Of a DNA stretch of 37,539 nt, positions 1-10,673 are shown one piece after another. Under the pieces are notes generated by a model that had not been told where the DNA came from, ran no database searches, and worked only from the letters and a program-made list of their open reading frames with translations. The DNA comes from Vulcanimicrobiota bacterium (lineage in GTDB: Bacteria; Vulcanimicrobiota; Vulcanimicrobiia; Vulcanimicrobiales; Vulcanimicrobiaceae): contig JASHOG010000054.1 of the NCBI GenBank assembly GCA_030041225.1, forward strand, positions 1 to 37,539, in the 5' to 3' direction. The stretch's first letter is position 1. Each line of letters starts with the position of its first letter. The position numbers were made by a program, and so were the translations under genes.

Positions 1-3647
<3,647 letters not shown>

Positions 3648-3695
3648 GGGTTGTCCCGATTCGGGTCTCCGCCTTCACTGACGCAGGGCACTCAC

Positions 3696-3713
3696 CTCAC
3701 GTGGTCACGTGAG
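3696..3713. repeat. Perfect inverted repeat in the rpoC leader
   Basis: Eight-base arms CTCACGTG and CACGTGAG separated by GT. It sits between the predicted rpoC promoter and the rpoC start codon, about 50 bases before the TTG. It could be a DNA operator (two CACGTG cores) or a small hairpin in the leader RNA. There is no T-run after it, so it is not a classical intrinsic terminator. Confidence 0.6.
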
Positions 3714-3773
3714 AGGTCCCACCGTTGTCCGGGCAGGGTGCGGCGGCCGGTCGGCACGCGGGCACAGAGCGAT

Positions 3774-3802
3774 ATCATAGCACCGCCCCGCGCCCGCCGC
3801 AA
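3774..3802 (-). promoter_or_regulatory. Predicted sigma70-type promoter for rpoC
   Basis: On the minus strand, TTGCGG (3797-3802) is followed after exactly 17 bases by TATGAT (3774-3779). The predicted transcription start is near 3767, giving a leader of about 120 bases that contains the palindrome at 3696-3713. The position between the stop of the upstream gene (3835) and rpoC supports independent transcription of rpoC. Seen by eye; no profile was run. Confidence 0.55.
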
Positions 3803-3834
3803 CCGGTTTCCGCGCCTCCTGCCCTAGGGAAGCC

Positions 3835-4236
3835 CTACGCCGAGGCGGTCGCCTTGCTCTCCGAAGGATGCTTCCAGATCTGCTGGGCGATCGTGCTGAC
3901 GATCATGAGGATCACCGCCCCGTAGAGGTCGGCCAGCCACGGGTTAACGGTACCGGAGAGACCGAAGGTTGGCGCGATATGCGGTGCTATCCAGACCGTA
4001 ATGATGAAGAGCACGTAGAAGATGACGATGCTGAACAGACCGTGCGTGAGGAAGTTGATCGGCCACGAAATGACGCGCAGCACCGGCCCGAGGAGCGCGT
4101 TCACCACGCCGAAAATCAGCGCCACGATCGCGGCGTCCTTCACCGAGGTCGAGGTATCGAATCCGAGGGAGCCGCCGAAGTGTGCGATGCAGTAGAGCGT
4201 AACCGCACCGACGAGAAAGCGGAAGATATGAGTCAT
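3835..4236 (-). CDS. Phage holin family (Phage_holin_4_2-like) membrane protein
   Basis: A 133-residue integral membrane protein with about four hydrophobic segments (roughly residues 5-24, 34-57, 60-83 and 103-122). The pattern, with NALLGPVLRVISWPINFLTHG in the middle, matches the small four-helix family named after phage holin 4 (PF04020), which is widespread in bacterial chromosomes and usually not phage-linked. Its cellular role is not established. The ATG at 4236 is set by a strong Shine-Dalgarno, AAGGAGG with a short spacer. It reads the same way as rpoC but ends 187 bases before it, with a promoter in the gap, so it is probably not a simple rpoC partner. Confidence 0.85.
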   Translation of the reverse strand: MTHIFRFLVGAVTLYCIAHFGGSLGFDTSTSVKDAAIVALIFGVVNALLGPVLRVISWPINFLTHGLFSIVIFYVLFIITVWIAPHIAPTFGLSGTVNPWLADLYGAVILMIVSTIAQQIWKHPSESKATASA

Positions 4237-4262
4237 GCGTCCTCCTTAAAGTACAGGACCCT

Positions 4263-5138
4263 TTACCCGATAAGCTTACGGGCGAGCGGGTTCAGGGCCC
4301 TTCCCCGCCAGCGAAGCTCGTAGTTCACACGCCTCAGGAGGTTGCGCGCCTTCACCGGCAGGCTCTGCGAGCGTGCGATCCGCTCGGTCAGCTCGTGGTA
4401 GGCTTGTAGGCTCGGCCGCAGGCGGTCGATGGTCTCCCTCGCAGCCGCCGGATGGGCTCCGTGAAAGCGCATCAGCCGGTGATAGACGGGCGAGAAGTAC
4501 CGCGCGACGTCGAACTCCTCGAGCTCATCCTCGCGTAAAACGTTTCCCTCCGCGCCGAGCGAGGAGTACAGACGTCCTTTCTCCGCGTGACGGCGCGGCT
4601 CGAGCGTGTGACCGTAGTGACCATAGACATACGGCAGCGCAAGCCGATTGCCGTCGAGTCCCAGCAAGTGCTCGTGAACGGTTCCCGTCCACCGGAGATT
4701 CGGCGCGAAGCGAAAGAACATCATCCTCCGCTCGATCGAGGTGTACCAGTCGAACGACTGAAAGAAATGCCATGTGTAGCCGTCGACGTACGCGATCTCT
4801 TCCGGAAGCTCGGCGAGGTGCGCGACGATGCGCCGCACGTGCGGGCCGTGCACCTCGTCCGCATCGACGAACGCCACCCAATCGCCGGCGTCGTGCTCTG
4901 CGTGAAGACGCAAACAGATGTTGCGCGCCGCGGCAAACCCCGAGAAGGGCGTTCGATCGATGACGAGCCTGCGCTCCCGCCCGAAGCTGCTCTCCGCGAG
5001 CGGCTGCGCGTGCGGCGAAGGGTCGGGCGCGTTATCGTTGACGATGAGCACCGACGCGGCACCTTCGAGCGAGGAGAGCAGCGCCGGTAGGAACGGCTCC
5101 TCACGCCTGCCGAGAATGAGATGGGCGGCGACGCTCAT
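4263..5138 (-). CDS. Glycosyltransferase family 2
   Basis: A 291-residue protein with the GT-A fold signature of family 2 transferases: an N-terminal strand-loop (LIVNDN at about 31-36), the arginine-rich AAARN segment near 69-73, and the metal-binding DxD as VDADE (Asp 92 and Asp 94). Downstream there is a W-x-G-T-V-H-E-H motif typical of SunS/lipopolysaccharide core-type GT2 enzymes acting on nucleotide-sugar donors. No transmembrane segment is apparent, so it should act on the cytoplasmic side of the membrane. ATG at 5138 has GAAGGAAGG upstream. It is divergent from two GT4 genes 50 bases away, which suggests a shared glycan pathway. The acceptor and sugar cannot be read from sequence. Confidence 0.9.
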   Translation of the reverse strand: MSVAAHLILGRREEPFLPALLSSLEGAASVLIVNDNAPDPSPHAQPLAESSFGRERRLVIDRTPFSGFAAARNICLRLHAEHDAGDWVAFVDADEVHGPHVRRIVAHLAELPEEIAYVDGYTWHFFQSFDWYTSIERRMMFFRFAPNLRWTGTVHEHLLGLDGNRLALPYVYGHYGHTLEPRRHAEKGRLYSSLGAEGNVLREDELEEFDVARYFSPVYHRLMRFHGAHPAAARETIDRLRPSLQAYHELTERIARSQSLPVKARNLLRRVNYELRWRGRALNPLARKLIG

Positions 5139-5188
5139 GCGCCTTCCTTCGCAGAGTATTCGAGCGCTCCATCTACGAAGAGCGGCGC

Positions 5189-6178
5189 GTGGAAGCTCTC
5201 CGCCTCGTCGTCGACGCGCGCACAGCCGTTGAAGACACTCGGGGTATCGGCCGTTGTGTTCGAGCGGTTCTCCGTCGCCTCGCGCCTCGCGACGACGTTG
5301 CGCTGACGCTCGTCGTACCCGGCTTCTTCAACTGGTCTGCGCGCGGTGCGCTCGCGCGTGCGATCGGTACGCGACGTTTTCACTTTGCGCATCGCGTTCC
5401 CCGCGATGCCGACGTCGTCTGGCATCCCGCAAACGGCACGTTTCTCGCAAGCGACCTTCCCGCGGTTGCGACGATCCACGACGCCGCTCCCTTTCGCTTC
5501 CCGCACGCCGACGCTCGCCACGCCGAACGCGATCAAGCTCCTTTTCGCCGTTCGGCGCAGAGCGCCGCGTGCATCGCGGCCGATTCGCACTTCGGTGCCG
5601 GCGAGATCAACGCGGTGCTCGGCGTGCCTCCGGAGCGCATCACCGTGATCCGTCTCGGCGTCGATACTCCTCTCCCCGCTCGTCCCGATCCGTTGGTTGA
5701 AGCGCTGCGTCCGTTCGCTCTGTTCATCGGCACGACCGAGCATCGCAAGGGCTACGATCTCTTCACGAACGCCATGTCGCTCGTGCGAGGGCAGCGCCCC
5801 GAACTCAACGCTGTCGCGACACCAAAACTCGGCTACGTCGACGACGCCCGCCTCGCCGCGCTCTACCGCGCCTGCGACGTTTTCGTCTTTCCCTCGCGCT
5901 ATGAAGGCTTCGGCCTCCCGATCCTGGAGGCCATGAGCTACGGCGCGCCCGTCGTCACGTGCAATGTCTCCTCGATGTCCGAAGTCGCCGGTGACGCCGC
6001 GCACTACGTGCCACCCGAGGATCCGAAGGCGTTCGCGGAGGCGATTATCGCTATCAGCAGCGATCCCGCCTACGCCCGTGAGCTGCGAGAGCGCGGCCTC
6101 AAGCGCGCCCGTGACTTTCCGTGGGAACGCACGGCGGAGCAGTACGTCACTCTCTTTCGGAGTGTTGCTACCCGATGA
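5189..6178 (+). CDS. Glycosyltransferase family 4 (first of a tandem pair)
   Basis: A 329-residue GT-B glycosyltransferase. The C-terminal donor-binding half carries SRYEGFGLPILEAMSYGAP with the EX7E pair at about Glu 239 and Glu 247, and a GYVDDARLAALYRACDVFVFPS stretch typical of family GT4. The short N-terminal half (VVDARTA...GIGRCVRAVLRRL) is the mannosyltransferase-like acceptor domain. The GTG at 5189 is the likely start; no ATG lies upstream in frame before the divergent gene. Its stop overlaps the ATG of the next GT4 as ATGA, so the two are translationally coupled. It is shorter than many GT4 enzymes (about 380 residues), with the reduction visible between the two Rossmann halves. 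Confidence 0.92.
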   Translation: MEALRLVVDARTAVEDTRGIGRCVRAVLRRLAPRDDVALTLVVPGFFNWSARGALARAIGTRRFHFAHRVPRDADVVWHPANGTFLASDLPAVATIHDAAPFRFPHADARHAERDQAPFRRSAQSAACIAADSHFGAGEINAVLGVPPERITVIRLGVDTPLPARPDPLVEALRPFALFIGTTEHRKGYDLFTNAMSLVRGQRPELNAVATPKLGYVDDARLAALYRACDVFVFPSRYEGFGLPILEAMSYGAPVVTCNVSSMSEVAGDAAHYVPPEDPKAFAEAIIAISSDPAYARELRERGLKRARDFPWERTAEQYVTLFRSVATR

Positions 6179-7209
6179 TCCGTGTCGGCGTCGACGCGTG
6201 GAACCTTCCGGGCGATCATCGCGGCATCGGGCGCTATCTGCGCTCGATCCTGCGCGCGTGGAGCGAGCACTTCCGTAAGCGCGTCGAGACGACGCTCATC
6301 GTACCAGAATGGGATACGTGGCGTGTCGGGCGTCGCTACCTGCGTGAGGTCGATCGTCCTTACCGGATCGTCTCGCGCCGCTTGCACGCACGCGCACATC
6401 TCGATGTGCTATGGTTTCCATTTAACGGCTGCAGCTGGCTCGAGTTCACGCTGCCGGCCGTCGCGACGCTGCATGATGCCTCGACGTTCGTTCTTCCCGG
6501 ACACGCCGTCGAGGCGCAGAACATCTTTCGCAACGCACAGGCTCGCTGCCGTTCCTTGGTCACCGATTCCAACTTCTCGCGCGCCGAACTCGAACGCGAG
6601 CTGGCCGTTCCTCCGGAACGGCTTACGGTAATCCCCCTCGGAGTTGCGCAGCCGCTTGCGCCGCGCGAGGATGCGGCCGTGTCGAGACTCGAGCCGTTCG
6701 TCCTCTACGTCGGCCCCATGGCACGGCATAAAGGAACCGATCTCCTCGTCGAAGCGATGGCACTGGTGCAGCAACGTTTCCCCGAGGTGACGTTGGTTAT
6801 CGCCGGTGAAACGAACTGCAAAGCCGCAGAGAGCAGCCGCACGCGGACGCGCCTGCTCGGATACGTCGACGAAGCACGGCTTGCCGCGCTGTACCGCAGT
6901 TGCACGCTCTTTGCCTTTCCCTCGCGCTACGAGGGCTTCGGCCTTCCCATTCTCGAGGCGATGAGCTACGGCGCGCCCGTTGTCACGTCGCGAGCCTCGG
7001 CCTGTCCCGAGGCGGGCGGCGACGCCGCGCACTACGTCCCCGGCGACGACGCGGAGGCACTCGCACGCGCCATCACGGATATCATCGAGGACCGCGCGTA
7101 CGCTGAGGAGCTGCGGCGGCGGGGCCTCGCGCGCGCGGCGGCGATGACGTGGGAGCGAACGGCGGCAGCGACGCTCGGCGTGCTGGAAAAAGCGGCGGAG
7201 AAACCTTAG
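6175..7209 (+). CDS. Glycosyltransferase family 4 (second of a tandem pair)
   Basis: A 344-residue GT-B enzyme closely related to the gene before it: both carry the same SRYEGFGLPILEAMSYGAP block (here EX7E at about Glu 253 and Glu 261), the same LGYVDEARLAALYR block, and a GIGRYLRSIL acceptor-domain motif near residue 18. An earlier GTG at 6121 is in frame, but the ATG at 6175 forms an ATGA overlap with the upstream stop and gives the expected N-terminus MIRVGVDAW, so I prefer it. The pair probably arose by tandem duplication and may add consecutive sugars to one glycan. The sugar specificity is not visible. Confidence 0.93.
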   Translation: MIRVGVDAWNLPGDHRGIGRYLRSILRAWSEHFRKRVETTLIVPEWDTWRVGRRYLREVDRPYRIVSRRLHARAHLDVLWFPFNGCSWLEFTLPAVATLHDASTFVLPGHAVEAQNIFRNAQARCRSLVTDSNFSRAELERELAVPPERLTVIPLGVAQPLAPREDAAVSRLEPFVLYVGPMARHKGTDLLVEAMALVQQRFPEVTLVIAGETNCKAAESSRTRTRLLGYVDEARLAALYRSCTLFAFPSRYEGFGLPILEAMSYGAPVVTSRASACPEAGGDAAHYVPGDDAEALARAITDIIEDRAYAEELRRRGLARAAAMTWERTAAATLGVLEKAAEKP

Positions 7210-7210
7210 G

Positions 7211-7657
7211 ATGAGCTTGCGCATCGTGACCGGCGTCGCGCGGCGGGAGGATTCGGTCCTGCTCGTCGCATCGCGCTACGCGAGCCATCCGCAGTCGCTC
7301 TGGACGCTTCCCGGCGGCAGGCAGGAGCCCGGCGAGCTCGCAAGCGAGACCGTTCTGCGTGAAGTTCGAGAGGAGACGGGTATCGAGGCGAGCATCATCG
7401 AGCTCGCGTACGTCAGCGAGAGTTATGATGGTGCGACGCACGTCGTGAATCTCACATTTGCAATTGCCGCGAGCGGCGCGCCGCACGTTCCACAGCGAAG
7501 CGATCACATCGTCGCAGCCGAATGGGTTGCGATCGATGAGCTGCCGGCGCGCATGCAGGTTGCGGTCGTGCGCGAACCGCTCCTCGCATACTTGCGCGGT
7601 TCCGGGCAGCGTTACTTCGGTTTTCACGAAGCGGGAGTCTCGATTCGATGGCCATAG
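7211..7657 (+). CDS. NUDIX hydrolase
   Basis: A 148-residue protein with a perfect Nudix box, GX5EX7REUXEEXGU, at residues 36-58. These enzymes hydrolyse nucleoside diphosphates linked to another moiety, with Mg2+ held by the box glutamates. The substrate is not predictable from the box; given the glycosyltransferases just upstream, a sugar nucleotide is possible but this is inference. The ATG lies one base after the stop of the second GT4, so it belongs to the same transcription unit. Its last 10 bases overlap the next gene. Confidence 0.93.
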   Translation: MSLRIVTGVARREDSVLLVASRYASHPQSLWTLPGGRQEPGELASETVLREVREETGIEASIIELAYVSESYDGATHVVNLTFAIAASGAPHVPQRSDHIVAAEWVAIDELPARMQVAVVREPLLAYLRGSGQRYFGFHEAGVSIRWP

Positions 7658-8745
7658 CGAAGCTGGCCGCATTCGTCCTCGCCGCGCACGTCAGCGTCTT
7701 GCAGGGAAATGCAACGATCACGCGAGCGGAGGGAGGGCGCATCGTAGCACTCCGCAACGCACCGGTGCTCGACGGCGATGCCTTTGCGACGCTCTCCGGC
7801 GCGCTGGGTGAGATCGAGATCGATGCGCGCGACTACGTGCGTCTCGACGGCGAGACCAGCATCCAGATGCTTTCTTTGACACGGCTACATCGCGTCGTAC
7901 GCCTCGCCACCGGAACGATCGAGCTCTCCGTCTCTGAGAACGGCGGTGCGCCGCAGGTGGAGACGCCCTTGCTCCCGCTCGTGCCCGACACGCCGGGCCT
8001 CTATCGTATCAGCGTTGCCGGCGCGATCACAACGGTTCTCACGGAACACGGCTCTCTACGTGTGATAACGCCGAACGGCACTCAGTACCTCGGCCCAGGA
8101 GAACGACTCACGATCGACGGCACCTCCGCAGCTCCGCACTTGCACTACGCTGCACCGCCGCCGGGCGACGCATTCGATGCCTTCAACCAAGCGCGTGACG
8201 ACAGCGAGCGTGGCGATGTCTTCAAAGCCTACGGGTCGTGGCTGAAGCTCAAGACGTACGGCGTCGTCTGGCAGCCGCGTGAATACTCCGGTTGGGCCCC
8301 GTATCGCAGCGGACGCTGGCTCTGGCGCAAGGATTTCGGCTGGACGTGGATCGCGCGCGAGTCCTGGGGCTGGATTCCGTATCACTCCGGGACCTGGGCG
8401 TACGACGCAAAAGCCGGGTGGTGCTGGGTCGCTCCAGCCGTCGCCTCTGTGCTCGCGCAGCAGAGCTCGAACGCGGTTTTCTTCGCGGTGATCGTGAACG
8501 GCCGCACGCGGTCGATCGGATGGACCCCGCTCGCCCCCGGCGAAACGTTTCACTCGCAGCTAAGCGAATACCACAACGCGCAGGCCCGAGGGGGTGTTAC
8601 GTTGCTGGACGTCGGTGCCTTCTACTCAGGCAACTTCTCACGCCTCTCGACGCCGCCGTACGAGACGCTTCCAGCCGACGTTCACATGCAAGCGCCCTTA
8701 CCGCCGCCGCTTCACCACAACGCGCCGTCGGCTAGGAGAATGTAG
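7648..8745 (+). CDS. Secreted FecR-like / DUF6600-type protein with tryptophan-rich repeats
   Basis: A 365-residue exported protein. Residues 1-20 look like a signal peptide. Residues about 20-165 form a FecR-like region: GNATITRAEGGRIVALRNAPVL, repeated hydrophobic strands, and an IELSVSENGG...VETP segment as in FecR domains. Residues about 205-270 contain three Trp/Tyr-rich units (GWAPYRSGRWLW, GWTWIARESWGWIPYHSGTW, GWCWVAP), the signature of the DUF6600 family found beside FecR domains in secreted proteins. The C-terminal tail is proline- and histidine-rich. The function is unknown; an envelope or surface role fits the glycosyltransferase neighbours. The start overlaps the NUDIX gene by 10 bases and the 3' end overlaps the convergent small membrane gene by 34 bases. 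Confidence 0.85.
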   Translation: MAIAKLAAFVLAAHVSVLQGNATITRAEGGRIVALRNAPVLDGDAFATLSGALGEIEIDARDYVRLDGETSIQMLSLTRLHRVVRLATGTIELSVSENGGAPQVETPLLPLVPDTPGLYRISVAGAITTVLTEHGSLRVITPNGTQYLGPGERLTIDGTSAAPHLHYAAPPPGDAFDAFNQARDDSERGDVFKAYGSWLKLKTYGVVWQPREYSGWAPYRSGRWLWRKDFGWTWIARESWGWIPYHSGTWAYDAKAGWCWVAPAVASVLAQQSSNAVFFAVIVNGRTRSIGWTPLAPGETFHSQLSEYHNAQARGGVTLLDVGAFYSGNFSRLSTPPYETLPADVHMQAPLPPPLHHNAPSARRM

Positions 8746-8900
8746 AGAAAGACGCCGATCGGCCACAAGAGGCAGACGAAGGCCCAGAGGATCTTCTTGC
8801 CGTCGCTCATGTCTTTGCGCACGATCAAGTTGACCCACGCAAAGATCACTGCGATCGGGTGGAAGATGACGGCGAGAATGAGCTCGATGATGAGCTTCAC
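8712..8900 (-). CDS. Small PLDc_N-like membrane protein
   Basis: A 62-residue protein with two hydrophobic segments (about residues 2-25 and 33-56) joined by RKDMSDGKKILW. The W-x-x-x-x-L-x-W-P-I-G-x-x-L-Y end of the second helix is what the phospholipase D N-terminal (PLDc_N) two-helix domain looks like. There is no phospholipase domain here. The GTG at 8900 is chosen because AAGGAG (minus strand, 8907-8912) sits six bases before it; longer in-frame starts run into the ABC transporter coding sequence. It is the last gene of the moaD-moaE-queG-ABC operon, 16 bases after the transporter. Its 3' end overlaps the convergent DUF6600 gene by 34 bases. Confidence 0.75.
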   Translation of the reverse strand: MKLIIELILAVIFHPIAVIFAWVNLIVRKDMSDGKKILWAFVCLLWPIGVFLYILLADGALW

Positions 8901-8906
8901 GGTCTT

Positions 8907-8912
8907 CTCCTT
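8907..8912 (-). promoter_or_regulatory. Shine-Dalgarno AAGGAG that decides the GTG start at 8900
   Basis: AAGGAG on the minus strand with a six-base spacer to GTG. It lies just after the stop of the ABC transporter gene (8917) and argues against the longer in-frame extensions of the small membrane protein. Confidence 0.7.
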
Positions 8913-8916
8913 GCTG

Positions 8917-10662
8917 TCAAGCGAATTGAGCTGAATGGAGATGGGCATAGGCGCCGCCCCGCGCAAGGAGTTCGTCGTGCGTGCCGATCTCCACGACGCG
9001 CCCTCCCTCGATGTAGAAGATACGGTGCGCACGGCGGATGGTCGAGAGACGGTGCGCGATGATGAGCGTCGTGCGGCCTGCCATGAGCCGCTCCAGCGCC
9101 TGTTGGATCAACGCCTCCGAATGCGTGTCGAGCGCGCTCGTCGCCTCGTCGAGAATGAGGATACGCGGGTCGCGAAGGAGCGCGCGCGCGATCGCGATGC
9201 GCTGGCGCTCACCGCCTGAGAGGCGGATGCCGCGCTCGCCGACCTGCGTCGCATAGCCGTCGGGCAGCAACTGGACGAACTCGTCGGCGTTCGCGTCGTG
9301 CGCGGCTGCACGCACTTCATCTTCGCTTGCTTCGAGCCGCCCGTAGCGAATGTTCTCGAAAATCGTGCCGCGCAGAAGCTGGGGATCCTGGGGAACGATG
9401 CCGATGATTCGCCGCAGGTCGGAGAGCCGCACGCTCGCGATGTCGATCCCGTCGACGCGAATGACGCCTTCCTGCGGCTCGTAGAAACGAGGCACGAGGT
9501 TCACGAGCGTCGTCTTTCCGGCGCCGGAGCGGCCGACGAGCGCGACGATCTCGCCGGCGGCAATGGAGGCATTCACGTCGGAGAGCGCCGGCGGATCCGC
9601 CGGTCGGTACCAGAACGAGACGTTCTCGAAGTCGATCGCACCCTTTGGGTTGACGAGCGCCTGCGCGCCCGGCCGATCCTCGACCTCGACGGGCAGATCG
9701 AGAATCTCGAAAACGCGGCCCGCGCCGACGATCGCCTTTGATAGGTCGCCCATGAACGCTGCGAGCCTGTTGAGCGGGTTGGCGAGCGCTACGAGCAGCA
9801 TCCAGTAGTTGAAGACGTGCTCGGTCGTGAGCCGCCCGACGAGCACCTCGCGAACGGAGAGCCATATGATGATGACGACCGCCATGACCATGATCGTCGA
9901 GACGACGAGCGGCTGCGTCTGGATGAACTGCGTCAGCTTCATGTAGGCGCCGAAGAACTCTTCGTTCGAGCGCCGGAAGCGCCGTACTTCGTACTCCTCT
10001 TGCCCGAACGCCTTGACGACGCGCTGACCGGCGAGAATCTCCGTGAGGTTCGAGGAGAGATTTGCGATGCGCTCCTGCGTGCGCGTCGTCGACACGGAGA
10101 TCAAACGCTGGAATTGCGACACCGCGAGCGACACCGCGGGAGCGACGACGATGAGCGTAAGCGTCAAGAGCCAGTCGAGGTACACCATCACCGCAAAAGA
10201 CGAGATGAACGTTACCATGGCCACGACGAACTGCGGCAGCGAGACGCTGACCGCGTCGGTCATCATCTGCAAATCGGTACTGAAGCGCGCGATGAGCTCG
10301 CCGGGGCGCCACTTGTCGAACTCGCCGAGTGGTAGGTTGAGCACGCGTGAGAACAGCGCGACGCGCCAGCGCGCGATGAGATGCTGCCCGCTCCATGCCG
10401 TCAGATACGTTTGAAAGTACGTGGCAAGATTCTGCATGACGAGGGCCACAAATGTTGCCGCAAGGGCGAAGTACAGGACTGGAACGTCGGGGTGATGCCC
10501 CGGTTGCGGCGCGAGCACGCGTCCTACGATGAGACTGAATGCCCACGGTGCCACGAGATTCAGGACGCCCGCAAGCGTGCCGAGGAGCAGCGCGATCGCG
10601 ATACGCGCGTAGTATGGACGCGCCTCGCGTGCGATCCGGTGAATGGTTGCTCGCTGGGTCAC
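8917..10662 (-). CDS. ABC transporter, fused permease and ATPase (MsbA/lipid-exporter type)
   Basis: A 581-residue half-transporter expected to work as a homodimer in the inner membrane. Six transmembrane helices lie in residues about 1-310, beginning with the conserved YYARIAIALLLG segment. The nucleotide-binding domain has Walker A GRSGAGKTTL (377-386), a Q-loop Gln near 425, the signature LSGGERQ (481-487), Walker B ILILDEATSALD (501-512) and the H-loop His at 537. This is the MsbA/BmrA exporter layout; substrates range from lipid A precursors to drugs, and the sequence does not decide which. The GTG at 10662 lies 11 bases after the queG stop. A longer open frame exists upstream but would overlap queG by over 250 bases. 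Confidence 0.93.
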   Translation of the reverse strand: MTQRATIHRIAREARPYYARIAIALLLGTLAGVLNLVAPWAFSLIVGRVLAPQPGHHPDVPVLYFALAATFVALVMQNLATYFQTYLTAWSGQHLIARWRVALFSRVLNLPLGEFDKWRPGELIARFSTDLQMMTDAVSVSLPQFVVAMVTFISSFAVMVYLDWLLTLTLIVVAPAVSLAVSQFQRLISVSTTRTQERIANLSSNLTEILAGQRVVKAFGQEEYEVRRFRRSNEEFFGAYMKLTQFIQTQPLVVSTIMVMAVVIIIWLSVREVLVGRLTTEHVFNYWMLLVALANPLNRLAAFMGDLSKAIVGAGRVFEILDLPVEVEDRPGAQALVNPKGAIDFENVSFWYRPADPPALSDVNASIAAGEIVALVGRSGAGKTTLVNLVPRFYEPQEGVIRVDGIDIASVRLSDLRRIIGIVPQDPQLLRGTIFENIRYGRLEASEDEVRAAAHDANADEFVQLLPDGYATQVGERGIRLSGGERQRIAIARALLRDPRILILDEATSALDTHSEALIQQALERLMAGRTTLIIAHRLSTIRRAHRIFYIEGGRVVEIGTHDELLARGGAYAHLHSAQFA

Positions 10663-10673
10663 TAGCGACCCGC

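Noticed and set aside
3696-3713. Palindrome read as an intrinsic terminator of the holin-like gene
   Set aside because: There is no T-run after it, and it lies downstream of the predicted rpoC promoter.
3835-4236. Holin-like gene taken as evidence of a prophage
   Set aside because: The family is common in bacterial chromosomes and no other phage gene is nearby.
5135-6004. A 289-codon open frame opposite the first GT4 gene
   Set aside because: The GT4 frame carries conserved motifs; the opposite frame is compositionally biased with no recognisable fold.
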